Shown: positions 24,662-34,057, counted from the stretch's first letter. The stretch is DNA of 64,000 nucleotides from Alphaproteobacteria bacterium (GCA_017308475.1 JAFKEU010000008.1:1-64000); one strand, 5' to 3'. The notes: a model not told the origin generated them from the sequence alone. A program made the numbers and translations.

Positions 24662-25431
24662 ACACGGAACTTGTATTCGCGCCCGGGCTCGCGCTCGACA
24701 TCCGGCGGGAAACTCAGCCGCTTGTCGTGGAAATATTGGGCGCGATGGTCGCCGTCCGAGAGCCGGTTGTAGGTGAGATAAAGAATGCGCCTCTGGCTAT
24801 CCGACCGGTTGGGTTCGGACGCATGGGCGACGAAACTGTCAAAGAAGATCACATCACCCGGCTCGGTCGGCACCGACACCAACCCGTGACCGCCAAGATC
24901 GGCCGCCGACAGGGGCTTCCACTCCTCGCCCAGAATGGCACGCGGCCGCGGCATGTCGGCAATCTTCAGGCAGCCATTGTCCTCGGTGGCGCGATCGATG
25001 GAGATCAGCGCGGTCACGAACAGCGGCGCATAGGTGGACCAGCCGGCCTGCTGGTCCTGATGCAACTCAAAACCGGTGCCGCCCGGCTTCTTGAAATTGA
25101 TCTTGTCCTTGAATAGCACCGAAGGCGCCTCCATCAGCGCATCGACAGCCGCCATCAGGGGGCCCCGGCGCACCAGCTTGTCCATGCCGTCGTGATAGGG
25201 GCAGAAATTCTCGATCCGCTGAATCAGCCTGCAGCCGGGATCGGTCAGGGATTTTTCCCAATAAACCATGTGGCGGCCCGGCTCTTCCGGCATTGCACAG
25301 ATCTCATCGGTCCAGCGCGACAGGTCCCGCGCCGCGTCCAGCGAAAAGAAGCCACGCGCCGCAACCCAGCCGCGATCGCGGAAATGCGCCAGGTCGGCAC
25401 CGGAAAGAACATTGCCCACCGGCGCGCTCAT
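24658..25431 (-). CDS. phytanoyl-CoA dioxygenase (PhyH) family Fe(II)/2-oxoglutarate oxygenase
   Basis: 257 residues of the PhyH family. The metal triad can be read: HxD in FELHQDQQAGW near residue 120 and the distal histidine in DSFVAHASEPNRSD, followed some ten residues later by an arginine for 2-oxoglutarate (SQRRILYLTYN). It overlaps the second nucleotidyltransferase gene by 4 bases, and both are divergent from the PEP mutase operon. PhnY, of the same family, hydroxylates 2-aminoethylphosphonate at C1, and hydroxyaminoethylphosphonate occurs in Bdellovibrio sphingophosphonolipids. Hydroxylating AEP, or a lipid carrying it, is therefore the best guess. Hydroxylation of the fatty acid or sphingoid chain is the main alternative. 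Confidence 0.8.
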   Translation of the reverse strand: MSAPVGNVLSGADLAHFRDRGWVAARGFFSLDAARDLSRWTDEICAMPEEPGRHMVYWEKSLTDPGCRLIQRIENFCPYHDGMDKLVRRGPLMAAVDALMEAPSVLFKDKINFKKPGGTGFELHQDQQAGWSTYAPLFVTALISIDRATEDNGCLKIADMPRPRAILGEEWKPLSAADLGGHGLVSVPTEPGDVIFFDSFVAHASEPNRSDSQRRILYLTYNRLSDGDHRAQYFHDKRLSFPPDVEREPGREYKFRV

Positions 25432-26180
25432 GCCACCAGCCTCGGCATGATTTCCTGACGCGCTCGGGCCAGGTCTTCGGGAAAATCAATTTCCGTCCAG
25501 GGCAGGTCGCTGATGTCTTGCGCGTGGAAGACGCCGGCATCGGCCAGGATCATGTCGCGGATGGCTTCCTCATATTCGGTCGCCGTTTCTCCCGCCGCGA
25601 TGCGGCGCGCACAGGCCCTTGCCAGCCCGGCGCTCGCCACCGGAGAGAAACGGAAGAAGCCCACCGACTCTCCATGCCAGTCGTGGGCATGTTCCGGCTT
25701 CTTGCGGAAATCCACAATGGTGTCGCCCCGGAAGCATATCTTCACCGGCTCGTCGCCCGGTTCGATCGTCCGGTCCACCAACATTACCGCCTCGCCCGGC
25801 GCGGTAAGAAGGCTTTGCATCATGCGCCGGTCATAGAGCACATCTCCGTCCATGAGGATAAGAGTCTTGCCGGATTGCAGCAGATCGCGCTGTGTCCACA
25901 GCGAGATCAGGCTGCCGTCGCGGTAGCGCGGATTTTCGACAAAGCGCACCAGATCGGAAAAACCCGCATCGGCCACGGCCTTTCGGATCAGCTCGCCATG
26001 ATGGCCGATGGTGATGGCGACCTCATCGATGCCTTCACCGGCCAGGATCGCCAGATGCCGCTCCAGAAGCGTCTGGTCTTCGATCCGGGCGAGCACCTTG
26101 GGTCCGTCCTGGCCCAGGCGACGGCCGACCCCAGCCGCCAGAAGGATGGCGGTCGTGCACACCGCTTTGGTATTCGACAT
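25428..26180 (-). CDS. MobA/LicC-like nucleotidyltransferase (probable CMP transfer to a phospho- or phosphono-alcohol)
   Basis: 250 residues. The NTP-binding start TTAILLAAGVGRRLGQDGPK is followed by ITIGHHGELIRKAV, a YRDGSLISLWTQRDLL segment and LILMDGDVLYD, where the aspartate pair binds metal. This layout resembles CTP:phosphocholine (LicC) and CTP:aminoethylphosphonate (PntC) cytidylyltransferases, as well as inositol-phosphate cytidylyltransferases. I start it at ATG 26180; the frame is open far upstream but into the divergent gene. It is coupled to the PhyH oxygenase. Two plausible jobs follow from its neighbours: making CMP-(hydroxy)AEP, since the PEP mutase carries another such domain, or making CDP-inositol. 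Confidence 0.8.
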   Translation of the reverse strand: MSNTKAVCTTAILLAAGVGRRLGQDGPKVLARIEDQTLLERHLAILAGEGIDEVAITIGHHGELIRKAVADAGFSDLVRFVENPRYRDGSLISLWTQRDLLQSGKTLILMDGDVLYDRRMMQSLLTAPGEAVMLVDRTIEPGDEPVKICFRGDTIVDFRKKPEHAHDWHGESVGFFRFSPVASAGLARACARRIAAGETATEYEEAIRDMILADAGVFHAQDISDLPWTEIDFPEDLARARQEIMPRLVA

Positions 26181-26250
26181 TTTTGTGGCACCCAAACCCG
26201 GGCTGGCGTAGCGTCGGCACGCTATCAAACAAGCAGGCTCGGGAACAAGG

Positions 26251-27897
26251 ATGCTGGGGAAGGGTACGGGTTTGGCTGTGGAGCGCGTCAATCTGTCCGG
26301 CGCGCGGGAGCCCTCGCGCTTTGCCGCCCTGCGCGCACTGATCACTTCGCCCGCGCTGAGCTTCCTGATGGAGGCGCATAACGGCCTGTCGGCCAAGATC
26401 GTCGAGGAAGCGGGATTTCAGGGCATCTGGGGTTCGGGCCTGACACTGTCGGCGTCGATGGGCCTGCGCGATTCCAACGAGGCATCCTGGACCCAGGTGC
26501 TGGAACAGCTGGAACTGATGGCCGATGCCACGCGCCTTCCCATCCTTTTGGACGGAGACACCGGCTATGGCAACTTCAACAATGTGCGCCGGCTTGTGCG
26601 CAAGCTCTGCGACCGCAAGGTCGCGGGCGTGTGCATCGAGGACAAGCTGTTCCCCAAGACCAATTCCTTCATCGGCGAAGCCCAGCCGATGGCGGACATG
26701 GACGAATTCTGCGGCCGTATCAAGGCCGGCAAGGACAGCCAGACCGACGACGATTTCGTGCTGGTGGCGCGGGTGGAGGCGCTGATCTGCGGCCACGGCA
26801 TGGCCGAGGCGCTGCGCCGGGCCGAGGCCTATCATGCGGCGGGGGCCGATGCGATCCTGATCCATTCCAAGCAGTCAAGCGCCGCGGAAATCCTGACCTT
26901 CGCCGAGCAGTGGCAGAACCGCGCGCCGCTGGTGATCGTGCCGACCAAATATTACGCCACCCCGACCGAGCAGTTCCGCACGGCGAAGATCTCCACCGTG
27001 ATATGGGCCAACCACATGCTGCGCACGTCCATATCGGCGATGCGCGAGCTGGCCCAGACGGTGAAGAGGCAGGAAAGCCTGATCGAGGTGGAGCACCGCG
27101 TCGCGCCGGTGAACGACATCTTCAAGCTGGTGGGCAATGATGAACTGGAGGAAGCGGAGAGCCGCTATATCCCCCGCAAATCCTCTGCCCGCGCCGTCAT
27201 CCTGGCGGCGTCGCAAGGCGCGCTGGGCGACCTGACGGACGACAGGCCCAAATGCATGGTCGATGTGCGCGGTCAGCCGCTGCTGCAGCGGCTGGTGACC
27301 ACGCTGGCCTCCAGCGGCGTGCGCAACGTTACCGCTGTGCGCGGCTATGGCAAGCAGACGGTGCGGCTGGACGGACTGCGCACCGTCGACAATGACCGCT
27401 TCGCCGAGACGGGCGAACTTTATTCCCTGTCCTGCGCGCTGGATGCGATCGAGGGCGAAACCGTGATCGTCTATGGCGATGTGCTGTTCCGCAAATACAT
27501 CCTGGACAATCTTCTGGAGTGCGGCGCCGACATTGTTCTGGCGGTGGACCAGAGCCCGCGCGCCGGCGCCAATATCCGCGACCTGGTGGTGGCGGACCGG
27601 CCCGCCTCGCGCGACTATCTGGACGAAGGCGAAACCCGGCTGGTGCGGATGGGCGCGGACATCAACCCGGCCCATGGCGAATGGATGGGGCTTGCCGCCT
27701 TCAGCGCCACGGGCGCGGGGTGGCTGCGCGAGGAAATCGCCGCGGCCAGGGCCGACGGCACGCTGGAAACCGCCGACCTGCCGGCGCTGTTCACCCGCCT
27801 TGCCGCCAGGCACAAGGTGCGGATTCTCTATTTCAACGGCCACTGGATGGACGTGGACACGCTGGTCGACCTGGCGGCGGCGCGCAATTTCAGCTGA
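26251..27897 (+). CDS. pepM: phosphoenolpyruvate mutase fused to a nucleotidyltransferase domain
   Basis: 548 residues. Residues about 20-290 are PEP mutase, the C-P bond-forming enzyme, with the diagnostic [10 protein letters not shown] at about 130-139 and [12 protein letters not shown] near the start. Residues about 310-548 are a nucleotidyltransferase, with [29 protein letters not shown] and [13 protein letters not shown]. Its nucleotide-binding loop is unusual ([18 protein letters not shown] instead of LAAGxGxRL). Such fusions occur in phosphonate clusters where AEP is activated to CMP-AEP before transfer to lipids or glycans. The next two genes convert phosphonopyruvate to AEP. ATG 26251 follows an AAGG site closely. 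It is the first gene of a three-gene operon. Confidence 0.93.
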   Translation: MLGKGTGLAVERVNLSGAREPSRFAALRALITSPALSFLMEAHNGLSAKIVEEAGFQGIWGSGLTLSASMGLRDSNEASWTQVLEQLELMADATRLPILLDGDTGYGNFNNVRRLVRKLCDRKVAGVCIEDKLFPKTNSFIGEAQPMADMDEFCGRIKAGKDSQTDDDFVLVARVEALICGHGMAEALRRAEAYHAAGADAILIHSKQSSAAEILTFAEQWQNRAPLVIVPTKYYATPTEQFRTAKISTVIWANHMLRTSISAMRELAQTVKRQESLIEVEHRVAPVNDIFKLVGNDELEEAESRYIPRKSSARAVILAASQGALGDLTDDRPKCMVDVRGQPLLQRLVTTLASSGVRNVTAVRGYGKQTVRLDGLRTVDNDRFAETGELYSLSCALDAIEGETVIVYGDVLFRKYILDNLLECGADIVLAVDQSPRAGANIRDLVVADRPASRDYLDEGETRLVRMGADINPAHGEWMGLAAFSATGAGWLREEIAAARADGTLETADLPALFTRLAARHKVRILYFNGHWMDVDTLVDLAAARNFS

Positions 27898-27899
27898 AC

Positions 27900-29042
27900 A
27901 TGATCCGGGCCGACCAGTTCATCGACGAAGCCGCCGGGCGCGGGTTTGATTTTTATACCGGCGTGCCGTGCAGTTTCCTGACGCCGCTGATCAATGGCGT
28001 GATTTCCGACGACCGCCTGGCCTATGTCGGTGCCGCCAGCGAGGGCGAGGCCGTTGCCATCGCCGCGGGCGCCTGGCTGGCGGGCAAGAAGCCCATCGTG
28101 ATGTTCCAGAATTCCGGGCTGGGCAATGCGGTCAATCCCCTGACTTCGCTGAACGCGCCGTTCCACATTCCGTCGCTGCTGATCGCCACCTGGCGGGGCG
28201 AGCCGGGCCGGCCCGACGAGCCGCAGCATGAGGTGATGGGCCAGATCACGCACGATCTTCTGTCGCTGATGGGCATTGCCCATGCCCCCCTGCCCAATCG
28301 CGCCGACACCTTGCCCGCCGCGTTCGAGAAGGCGGACGCAGTCATCGCGCGGGACGCTTGCTATGCCTTCGTGATGGCGGACGGCAGCATGGAGACGACG
28401 GGCCTGAAGGCGGGCCCAGCGCGCGCGCACCGGAGCGTGGAGGCGGTGCGGGCGCTGAAAGGCGGCGTACTGCCGACGCGAGCGGAAATTCTGGAACGCT
28501 TTCTGGCGCTGACGGGCGAGGACCGCGCGGTGATCGCCACCACCGGCAAGTCGGGCCGCGAACTCTTCATGCTGAAAGACCGGCCGCAGCAGCTTTACCT
28601 GGTGGGATCGATGGGGGGAGCCGCCGGCGTGGGCTTGGGCGTGGCGCTGAACACAGGCCGGCCCGTGGCGGTGCTGGACGGCGACGGCGCGGCGCTGATG
28701 AAGCTGGGCACACTGGCCACCATCGGCGCCCAGGCACCCACCAACCTGATCCACATCCTGCTGGACAATGGCGTGCACGACTCCACCGGCGGCCAGCCCA
28801 CCGTTTCGGCGGCGATCGATTTTGCGGCCATCGCCGCGGCGTGCAGCTACCGCAACGCCGCGACCTGCGACAGCGTCGAAGACTTCGCCGAACTATTTGA
28901 GTCCCTGAGCGGCAAGGATGGCCCCAGCCTGCTGCATGTACGCATCGCGCCCGGCTCGCTGCCCAAGCTGATCCGTCCCACGGTGAAGCCGAGGGATGTG
29001 GCACGCCGTTTCCGCGCCTTCCTGGCTGGAGCTGCGCCATGA
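27900..29042 (+). CDS. ppd: phosphonopyruvate decarboxylase
   Basis: 380 residues. The N-terminal part binds the pyrimidine end of thiamine diphosphate (FYTGVPCSFLTPLIN, GAASEGEAVAIAAGAWLAG). The C-terminal part has the diphosphate/Mg site VAVLDGDGAALMKLGTLATIG and HILLDNGVHDSTGGQPT. The enzyme removes CO2 from phosphonopyruvate, pulling the unfavourable PEP mutase reaction forward and giving phosphonoacetaldehyde. ATG 27900 begins 2 bases after the pepM stop, so they are coupled. The longer frame reading back into pepM is rejected because it overlaps that gene. Length and motifs are those of the family. Confidence 0.94.
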   Translation: MIRADQFIDEAAGRGFDFYTGVPCSFLTPLINGVISDDRLAYVGAASEGEAVAIAAGAWLAGKKPIVMFQNSGLGNAVNPLTSLNAPFHIPSLLIATWRGEPGRPDEPQHEVMGQITHDLLSLMGIAHAPLPNRADTLPAAFEKADAVIARDACYAFVMADGSMETTGLKAGPARAHRSVEAVRALKGGVLPTRAEILERFLALTGEDRAVIATTGKSGRELFMLKDRPQQLYLVGSMGGAAGVGLGVALNTGRPVAVLDGDGAALMKLGTLATIGAQAPTNLIHILLDNGVHDSTGGQPTVSAAIDFAAIAAACSYRNAATCDSVEDFAELFESLSGKDGPSLLHVRIAPGSLPKLIRPTVKPRDVARRFRAFLAGAAP

Positions 29043-30142
29043 TCCTGCTGACCCCCGGCCCACTCACCACCGCGCGCGAGACGCGCGAGGCGATGCTGTC
29101 GGACTGGGGCTCGCGCGATGGCGCCTTCATCGCGCTGACAGCGCAGTTGCGCCGCCGCCTGCTGGCGCTGGTGCATGGCGAACAAACCCATGTCTGCGTG
29201 CCGATCCAGGGCAGTGGCACCTATGTGATTGAGGCGGCGATCGGATCGCTGATCGGACCGGACGACAAGCTGCTGGTGCTGGAAAATGGCGTCTATGGCG
29301 CGCGCGCGGGCGCCATCGCCGAACGGCTGGGGCGGCAGGTGAGCTACATGCACTGGCCGCAATCCGCGCCTGTCGATCCCGAGACGGTGCGCGCCGCACT
29401 GAGGGCCGATCCGTCCGTTACCCACGTCCTGCTGGTTCATTGCGAGACCACGACAGGTATCCTCAATCCGCTTCAGGCCGTGGCGGACGCAGTCGCCGCG
29501 GAAGGCCGCGCCCTGATCGTCGATGCCATGAGCAGCTTTGGCGCGTTCGATATCGATCTCAGGCGCACGCCTAGCACCGCCATTCTCGCCAGCAGCAACA
29601 AGTGCCTGGAAGGCCCGCCCGGCATCGCCTTCGCCATCGTGGCGCGCCAGGCGCTGGAAGCAGCCGGGACCGCCGCATCCGTCAGCCTGGACCTGAAGGC
29701 ACAATGGCAGGGCTTTGAAAAGAATGGCCAGTGGCGCTTCACCCCGCCGGTTCAGGTGGTGTCGGGAACCGTGAAGGCGCTGGAACTGCTGGAAGCCGAG
29801 GGCGGCCCGCCCGCGCGCCTGGCACGTTACCGCGACAATTTCGCCGTCCTGCTGGCGGGCATGAAGCGGCTGGGCTTTTCGCTCTATCTGGACGAAACCG
29901 TGCAATCGCCCATCATCGCAACCTTCCACATGCCAAAGGCCTGGGGACTGACTTTCGCGGCCTTCTATGACGCGCTGGCAGCGTGCGGTTTCCTGATCTA
30001 TCCCGGCAAGCTGACCGGCGAGGAGACATTCCGCATCGGCTGCATCGGGGCCATAGGCCCGCGCGATTTTGAGAGCCTGCTCGCCGCCATAACCTCCATC
30101 CTAGATGCCAAGGCGCCCGGCGCGGGACCGGGAAACCCCTGA
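29039..30142 (+). CDS. aepT: 2-aminoethylphosphonate transaminase
   Basis: 367-residue fold-type I aminotransferase. ILLTPGPLTTARETREAM and SDWGSRDGAF open the protein as in 2-AEP--pyruvate aminotransferases (PhnW). HCETTTGILNPL and DAMSSFGAFDIDL line the PLP site, and the PLP lysine is in ILASSNKCLEGPPG. In a biosynthetic operon it runs from phosphonoacetaldehyde to 2-aminoethylphosphonate. It overlaps ppd by 4 bases. No phosphonatase (PhnX) or C-P lyase gene is nearby, so AEP is being made, not degraded. This is the last gene of pepM-ppd-aepT. Confidence 0.93.
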   Translation: MILLTPGPLTTARETREAMLSDWGSRDGAFIALTAQLRRRLLALVHGEQTHVCVPIQGSGTYVIEAAIGSLIGPDDKLLVLENGVYGARAGAIAERLGRQVSYMHWPQSAPVDPETVRAALRADPSVTHVLLVHCETTTGILNPLQAVADAVAAEGRALIVDAMSSFGAFDIDLRRTPSTAILASSNKCLEGPPGIAFAIVARQALEAAGTAASVSLDLKAQWQGFEKNGQWRFTPPVQVVSGTVKALELLEAEGGPPARLARYRDNFAVLLAGMKRLGFSLYLDETVQSPIIATFHMPKAWGLTFAAFYDALAACGFLIYPGKLTGEETFRIGCIGAIGPRDFESLLAAITSILDAKAPGAGPGNP

Positions 30143-30270
30143 CATTTCAATTGCATGTTGCGCAGCTCTCGGGGGATAGTCGACCTTGCGAGCAGCAAGG
30201 GGTGATCGCTGAACCGGCGCGATGGCGGGGCCATTGCCGGGCGGGCATTCGGCGATGCTCGCCAGTCACG

Positions 30271-31767
30271 ATGACGGGATTTTTCATGTCGGGCCGCCGC
30301 GGCGCCATACTGGGGCTTGTCTTTGCCTGCCTTTTCGGCACGGGCATGCATTCGGCTTTTGCCTCGCCCTGGGCCGAGGTGGGCGATGAGCGCCTGCGCT
30401 CGGACATCGAGATACTGGCCACCGCCCGCATGGTGGACGGGATCACCAGCCAGTGGCCCATTTCTTGGCGCGGACTTTATGCCTCGCTGGACAAGGATGG
30501 CGGCGCGCTCGATCTGCAACCGAATTATGTCGCCGCCGCCGCCGGGAGGGTGCGCACGCAGGCCATGCAGCAGACCAGTGCCGGCTTCTCGGCGATCGCC
30601 ATGTTGGACGCCACCAACCAGCCGTCGGTGGTACGGGATTTCAGTGCCTTGGGGCGCGAGAATGCGCAGGCGCAACTGTCCATGCAGTACAATATGGACA
30701 CGACATCCATCCGGCTGAATGTCGGCGCGCAGACCACGGACCGGTACGACCATCAGACCCTGATGCTGGATGGCAGCTACATCGCACAACTGGTGGGCAA
30801 TTCGATCGTCTATGCCGGCTATCTGCCGCACTGGTGGGGGCCAGGCTGGATGACGGCCCTGTCTCTGTCGAACAATGCCCGCCCCTTTCCCCATGTCGGC
30901 ATCATGCGCGCCGACACGTCGGCCTTCACCTGGCCGGTGCTGCGTTGGCTGGGCCCGTGGCAGGCGGAACTCTTCGTGGGCCTGCTGGATGGTGACCGGA
31001 TAACCCGCAACACGATCTACAACGGCTTGCGGTTTTCCTTCAACCCGCTGCCGGGACTGGAAATCGGCATAGCCCGAATGGACGAAGTGTGCGGCTCGGG
31101 CCGTCCTTGCAGTCCACTTTCAGAGTGGTTTCACTTCAGCAACAACAGCAAGCAGGTGAACCAGACCAACGACGAAGGTCTCATCGACATCCATTACAGC
31201 GGCCATATCGGTCATCTCCCGTTTTCGCTCTATGCCCAGGAAATGAACGAGGTCCAGAGCAACCCTCTGCCTCAGTCCGTGAGCCATCTATACGGTGCAT
31301 CCGCGTGGTCTCCGGTGCATGGCGGCATCATGCGACTAACGCTTGAGTGGGCGAGTTCTATCCCGACTTATCAGCTGTTCTGGGGCTATTCGGATCATGG
31401 CTTCGCTTACAATAATGGACAATATCCCGACGGCATGCGCTATCGGGGCCGCAGTTTGGGCTTCAGCCTGGACAGCGACTCCCAACTTCTGTCGTTATCC
31501 GGCGACTGGCAGAGCCCCCACGGTTACGAGTACCGACTGACGCTGAATCATGCGGACGTTTCCAATCCCTACATCGATGTGCAACAGCGCGGTTTCTACA
31601 ATATCGTCACCACGGCACCCGTCCGGATCAACATGGTGGAGGGCAAGATCTCCCTGCCCGTCCGCAACATGATGGTCGATCTGGCGGTCCGGGCCCAGGA
31701 TGACCAGCCGCGCCCGGACCGCGGCTTCACCGCGGCGGCGGAAGTGCGGGTGCGCGCGGCGCTCTAG
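30271..31767 (+). CDS. Wzi-like capsule assembly outer membrane protein (copy 1)
   Basis: 498 residues. A signal peptide (about residues 6-30, ending in SAFA) precedes SPWAEVGDERLRSDIEILA, then a beta-barrel sequence rich in alternating strands. The Wzi family features YAGYLPHWWGPGWMTALSLSNNARPFP, a C-terminal MRYRGRSLGFSLDSDSQLLSL and a final DQPRPDRGF are present. Wzi anchors or organises capsular polysaccharide on the cell surface. ATG 30271 is chosen because it puts the signal at the N-terminus; no strong ribosome site is visible. A paralogue with the same landmarks is encoded at 34058-35548. It converges with the DUF2914 gene, overlapping by 4 bases. Confidence 0.85.
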   Translation: MTGFFMSGRRGAILGLVFACLFGTGMHSAFASPWAEVGDERLRSDIEILATARMVDGITSQWPISWRGLYASLDKDGGALDLQPNYVAAAAGRVRTQAMQQTSAGFSAIAMLDATNQPSVVRDFSALGRENAQAQLSMQYNMDTTSIRLNVGAQTTDRYDHQTLMLDGSYIAQLVGNSIVYAGYLPHWWGPGWMTALSLSNNARPFPHVGIMRADTSAFTWPVLRWLGPWQAELFVGLLDGDRITRNTIYNGLRFSFNPLPGLEIGIARMDEVCGSGRPCSPLSEWFHFSNNSKQVNQTNDEGLIDIHYSGHIGHLPFSLYAQEMNEVQSNPLPQSVSHLYGASAWSPVHGGIMRLTLEWASSIPTYQLFWGYSDHGFAYNNGQYPDGMRYRGRSLGFSLDSDSQLLSLSGDWQSPHGYEYRLTLNHADVSNPYIDVQQRGFYNIVTTAPVRINMVEGKISLPVRNMMVDLAVRAQDDQPRPDRGFTAAAEVRVRAAL

Positions 31768-32885
31768 CCGCCGGCCTTCAGCGTCCGAACCGTCACCGCC
31801 GGCGGGACCGCCTGTTCCTCCACCGCGAAGCGCACCCGCCCTATGCTGCGACCGTCCGACGTCTCGATATTGACGCGCCACTGGCCGGGCCTAGGCCCCG
31901 TCTTGTAGGTGTACCAGCGATAGCCGTCCTGACGGCCGCCCACGATGTTCACCACGAGCCGCTGCTGGCTTTCCCAGGCGCCCGTCTTCGGATCGCGCCA
32001 CTGCCAGTCATGCACGATCAGGGTTTGAAGACCGCGCGGCGCGAACACCGCATTGTAGATATAGACTCGCGCGCCCGGCTGGATATGCAGCAGGGGGAAG
32101 GTGCCGAACAGGGCCCGCCATTCGGGCGGCTCCTCTTCCGAGCCGACACGGTACCCGCCGCGCACCCGCTCCACCGAGTGATAGACGCCCGCGTCGGTCA
32201 GGACCAGCGGCAGCGGCGGCAGCAATTTGGTGAAATAGGCGGCATTGATGAAGACCGTGATCAGCACCATCCCGGCCAGAACCTGCATGCGTGCGCCGTG
32301 ATAGCGCTCATGCCCCAGCCGCGCCAGGGCGCGCATGTAGATCGCGAAAAGGACCACCGCTATGACGCCGCTGATCAGGAAGGGCAGCCGCCCGATGCGC
32401 TGCACCACCAGCGGCACCAGCAGGATGGCGTAGGAATAGAGCGAGAAGAAGAACAGCAGGGCAACAAAGACCAGGCGGGTGTGGTAGCGGCGCAGATATT
32501 CGTTGCCGACGAAGATCGCGACCATCGCCAGCAGGAAGGGCCAGGACGAGGTCAGCGAGGCGCTGCGGATATAGAAGACGCAGAAGCCCGACAGCAGGCA
32601 GCCCAGCGCGAACTGGGTGATGAGGATCACGATCGCGCGGGCCCGGTCGGAGGGCCGCCGTTCTTCCGGGCGGGATTCCAGGGTGTGCAGCACCGCGATC
32701 GCGATGCCCGCCACCAGCAGGTAGACGATGAAAACCGCCTGGGTCGCGGGCCGGTCGATCTGGCCGAAGGCCCAGGAATCGAAAGCGAAACCACCAGCCA
32801 GCGAGACCGCCGAAATGTGGTTCTCATACCGGCGCAGCCAGCCGATGGTGCTGGCGGTAAGATAGGTGGCGTCGAAGTTGCGCAT
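31764..32885 (-). CDS. DUF2914-domain membrane protein
   Basis: 373 residues. The first 240 residues carry about six hydrophobic segments. The C-terminal 110 form a soluble domain with VYIYNAVFAPRGLQTLIVHDWQW and GGRQDGYRWYTYKTGPRPGQWRVNIETSDGRSIGRVRF, split here by short gaps; this resembles DUF2914. The function of the family is unknown to me; similar proteins occur singly in proteobacterial genomes. It sits between a Wzi-like gene (convergent) and galE (same strand, 84 bases upstream), so an envelope role is possible but not shown. Confidence 0.65.
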   Translation of the reverse strand: MRNFDATYLTASTIGWLRRYENHISAVSLAGGFAFDSWAFGQIDRPATQAVFIVYLLVAGIAIAVLHTLESRPEERRPSDRARAIVILITQFALGCLLSGFCVFYIRSASLTSSWPFLLAMVAIFVGNEYLRRYHTRLVFVALLFFFSLYSYAILLVPLVVQRIGRLPFLISGVIAVVLFAIYMRALARLGHERYHGARMQVLAGMVLITVFINAAYFTKLLPPLPLVLTDAGVYHSVERVRGGYRVGSEEEPPEWRALFGTFPLLHIQPGARVYIYNAVFAPRGLQTLIVHDWQWRDPKTGAWESQQRLVVNIVGGRQDGYRWYTYKTGPRPGQWRVNIETSDGRSIGRVRFAVEEQAVPPAVTVRTLKAGG

Positions 32886-32969
32886 GGCCGGCGGTTATGA
32901 GGACCTGCCCCGCCGATAACAAGAGCCCGGGCCGGAATTATGGCGTCCGGCCAGGGTACGCCTGGCGCC

Positions 32970-33950
32970 TCAGCCGGTATTGAAGCGGCGCTCCCAGTCG
33001 ATGGCCGAGCGGACGATCTCATCCAGGTCGTCGTGCCGGGGCGTCCAGCCCAGCGCCCGCTTGATCCGTGATGGATCGGAGATCAGCACCGGCGGGTCGC
33101 CCGGCCGGCGTGCGCTTTCCAGAACCGCCAGGCGGCCGCCGATGACCCGCTCCACGCCGCTGATGACGTCGCGCACCGACAGGCCGCGGCCATAGCCGCA
33201 ATTGTAGACCGCCGAGGGCGCGCCGGCCCGCAGCGCATCCAGCGCCAGCAGGTGGGCTGCCGCCAGGTCAGCGACATGTATGTAATCGCGCACGCCGGTT
33301 CCGTCGGCGGTGGGGTAATCGGTGCCGAAAATGTCCAGTTGCGGCACCCGGCCCAATGCGACCTGGGCGGCGCGCTTGATCAGGTGGGTGGCCCTTGGGC
33401 TCGACTGGCCGGTGCGGCCCTGGGGATCGGCGCCGGCGACGTTGAAATAGCGCAGCACCATGTGACGCATGGGATGGGCACGGGAAACATCTTCCAGCAT
33501 CCATTCGGTCATCAGCTTGGAACGGGCATAGGGGCTGATCGGCGCCTTGCGCTCGTCCTCGGCCAGGGGCTGGGGGGCCTCGGCATCATAGACGGTGGCG
33601 GTGGAAGAGAAGATGAAATGCTCCACCCCCGCGCCAACGCAGGCCTGGATCAGGGCGCGCGAGCGCACGACATTGTTCTCGTAGTAGCCCAACGGGTCGG
33701 CGACCGATTCCGGCACCACGATGGACCCGGCGAAATGCAGGACCGAGCGGATCGCGTGGTGGCGCAGGAGCGAGCCGACAAGACTGTCGTCCGCGATGTC
33801 GCCCTCAACGAAGACAGCATCTTCACCGACACAGGCCCGGTTGCCGGTCGAAAGGTTGTCGAGCACGACCACCTGTTCGCCCCGATCCAGCAAGGCATGG
33901 CCGACATGGCTGCCGATATAGCCCGCGCCGCCGGTGACAAGAACCGCCAT
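32970..33950 (-). CDS. galE: UDP-glucose 4-epimerase
   Basis: 326-residue extended SDR. VTGGAGYIGSHVGHALLDRG at the N-terminus binds NAD; the catalytic tyrosine and lysine are in SPYARSKLMTEWML, and SSTATVYD supplies the serine/threonine. The region RDYIHVADLAAAHLLAL is typical of GalE. It interconverts UDP-glucose and UDP-galactose, supplying galactose for surface glycans; galU lies 3 kb away. A perfect GGAGGA ribosome site precedes ATG 33950. Other UDP-hexose epimerase specificities cannot be excluded. Confidence 0.9.
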   Translation of the reverse strand: MAVLVTGGAGYIGSHVGHALLDRGEQVVVLDNLSTGNRACVGEDAVFVEGDIADDSLVGSLLRHHAIRSVLHFAGSIVVPESVADPLGYYENNVVRSRALIQACVGAGVEHFIFSSTATVYDAEAPQPLAEDERKAPISPYARSKLMTEWMLEDVSRAHPMRHMVLRYFNVAGADPQGRTGQSSPRATHLIKRAAQVALGRVPQLDIFGTDYPTADGTGVRDYIHVADLAAAHLLALDALRAGAPSAVYNCGYGRGLSVRDVISGVERVIGGRLAVLESARRPGDPPVLISDPSRIKRALGWTPRHDDLDEIVRSAIDWERRFNTG

Positions 33951-34057
33951 GGAATCCTCCAGGGCGGATAGTGCCGTTCGATCCTTAAGAACCGGCTAGG
34001 CCGGCGCAACCCCGCAGTTTGAAGCGCAGAACATGCTTAACGCTATCCTAACCGGCG

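Noticed and set aside
27519..29042. Longer phosphonopyruvate decarboxylase reading back into pepM
   Set aside because: The added 127 codons overlap the pepM nucleotidyltransferase domain out of frame; ATG 27900 gives the family N-terminus.
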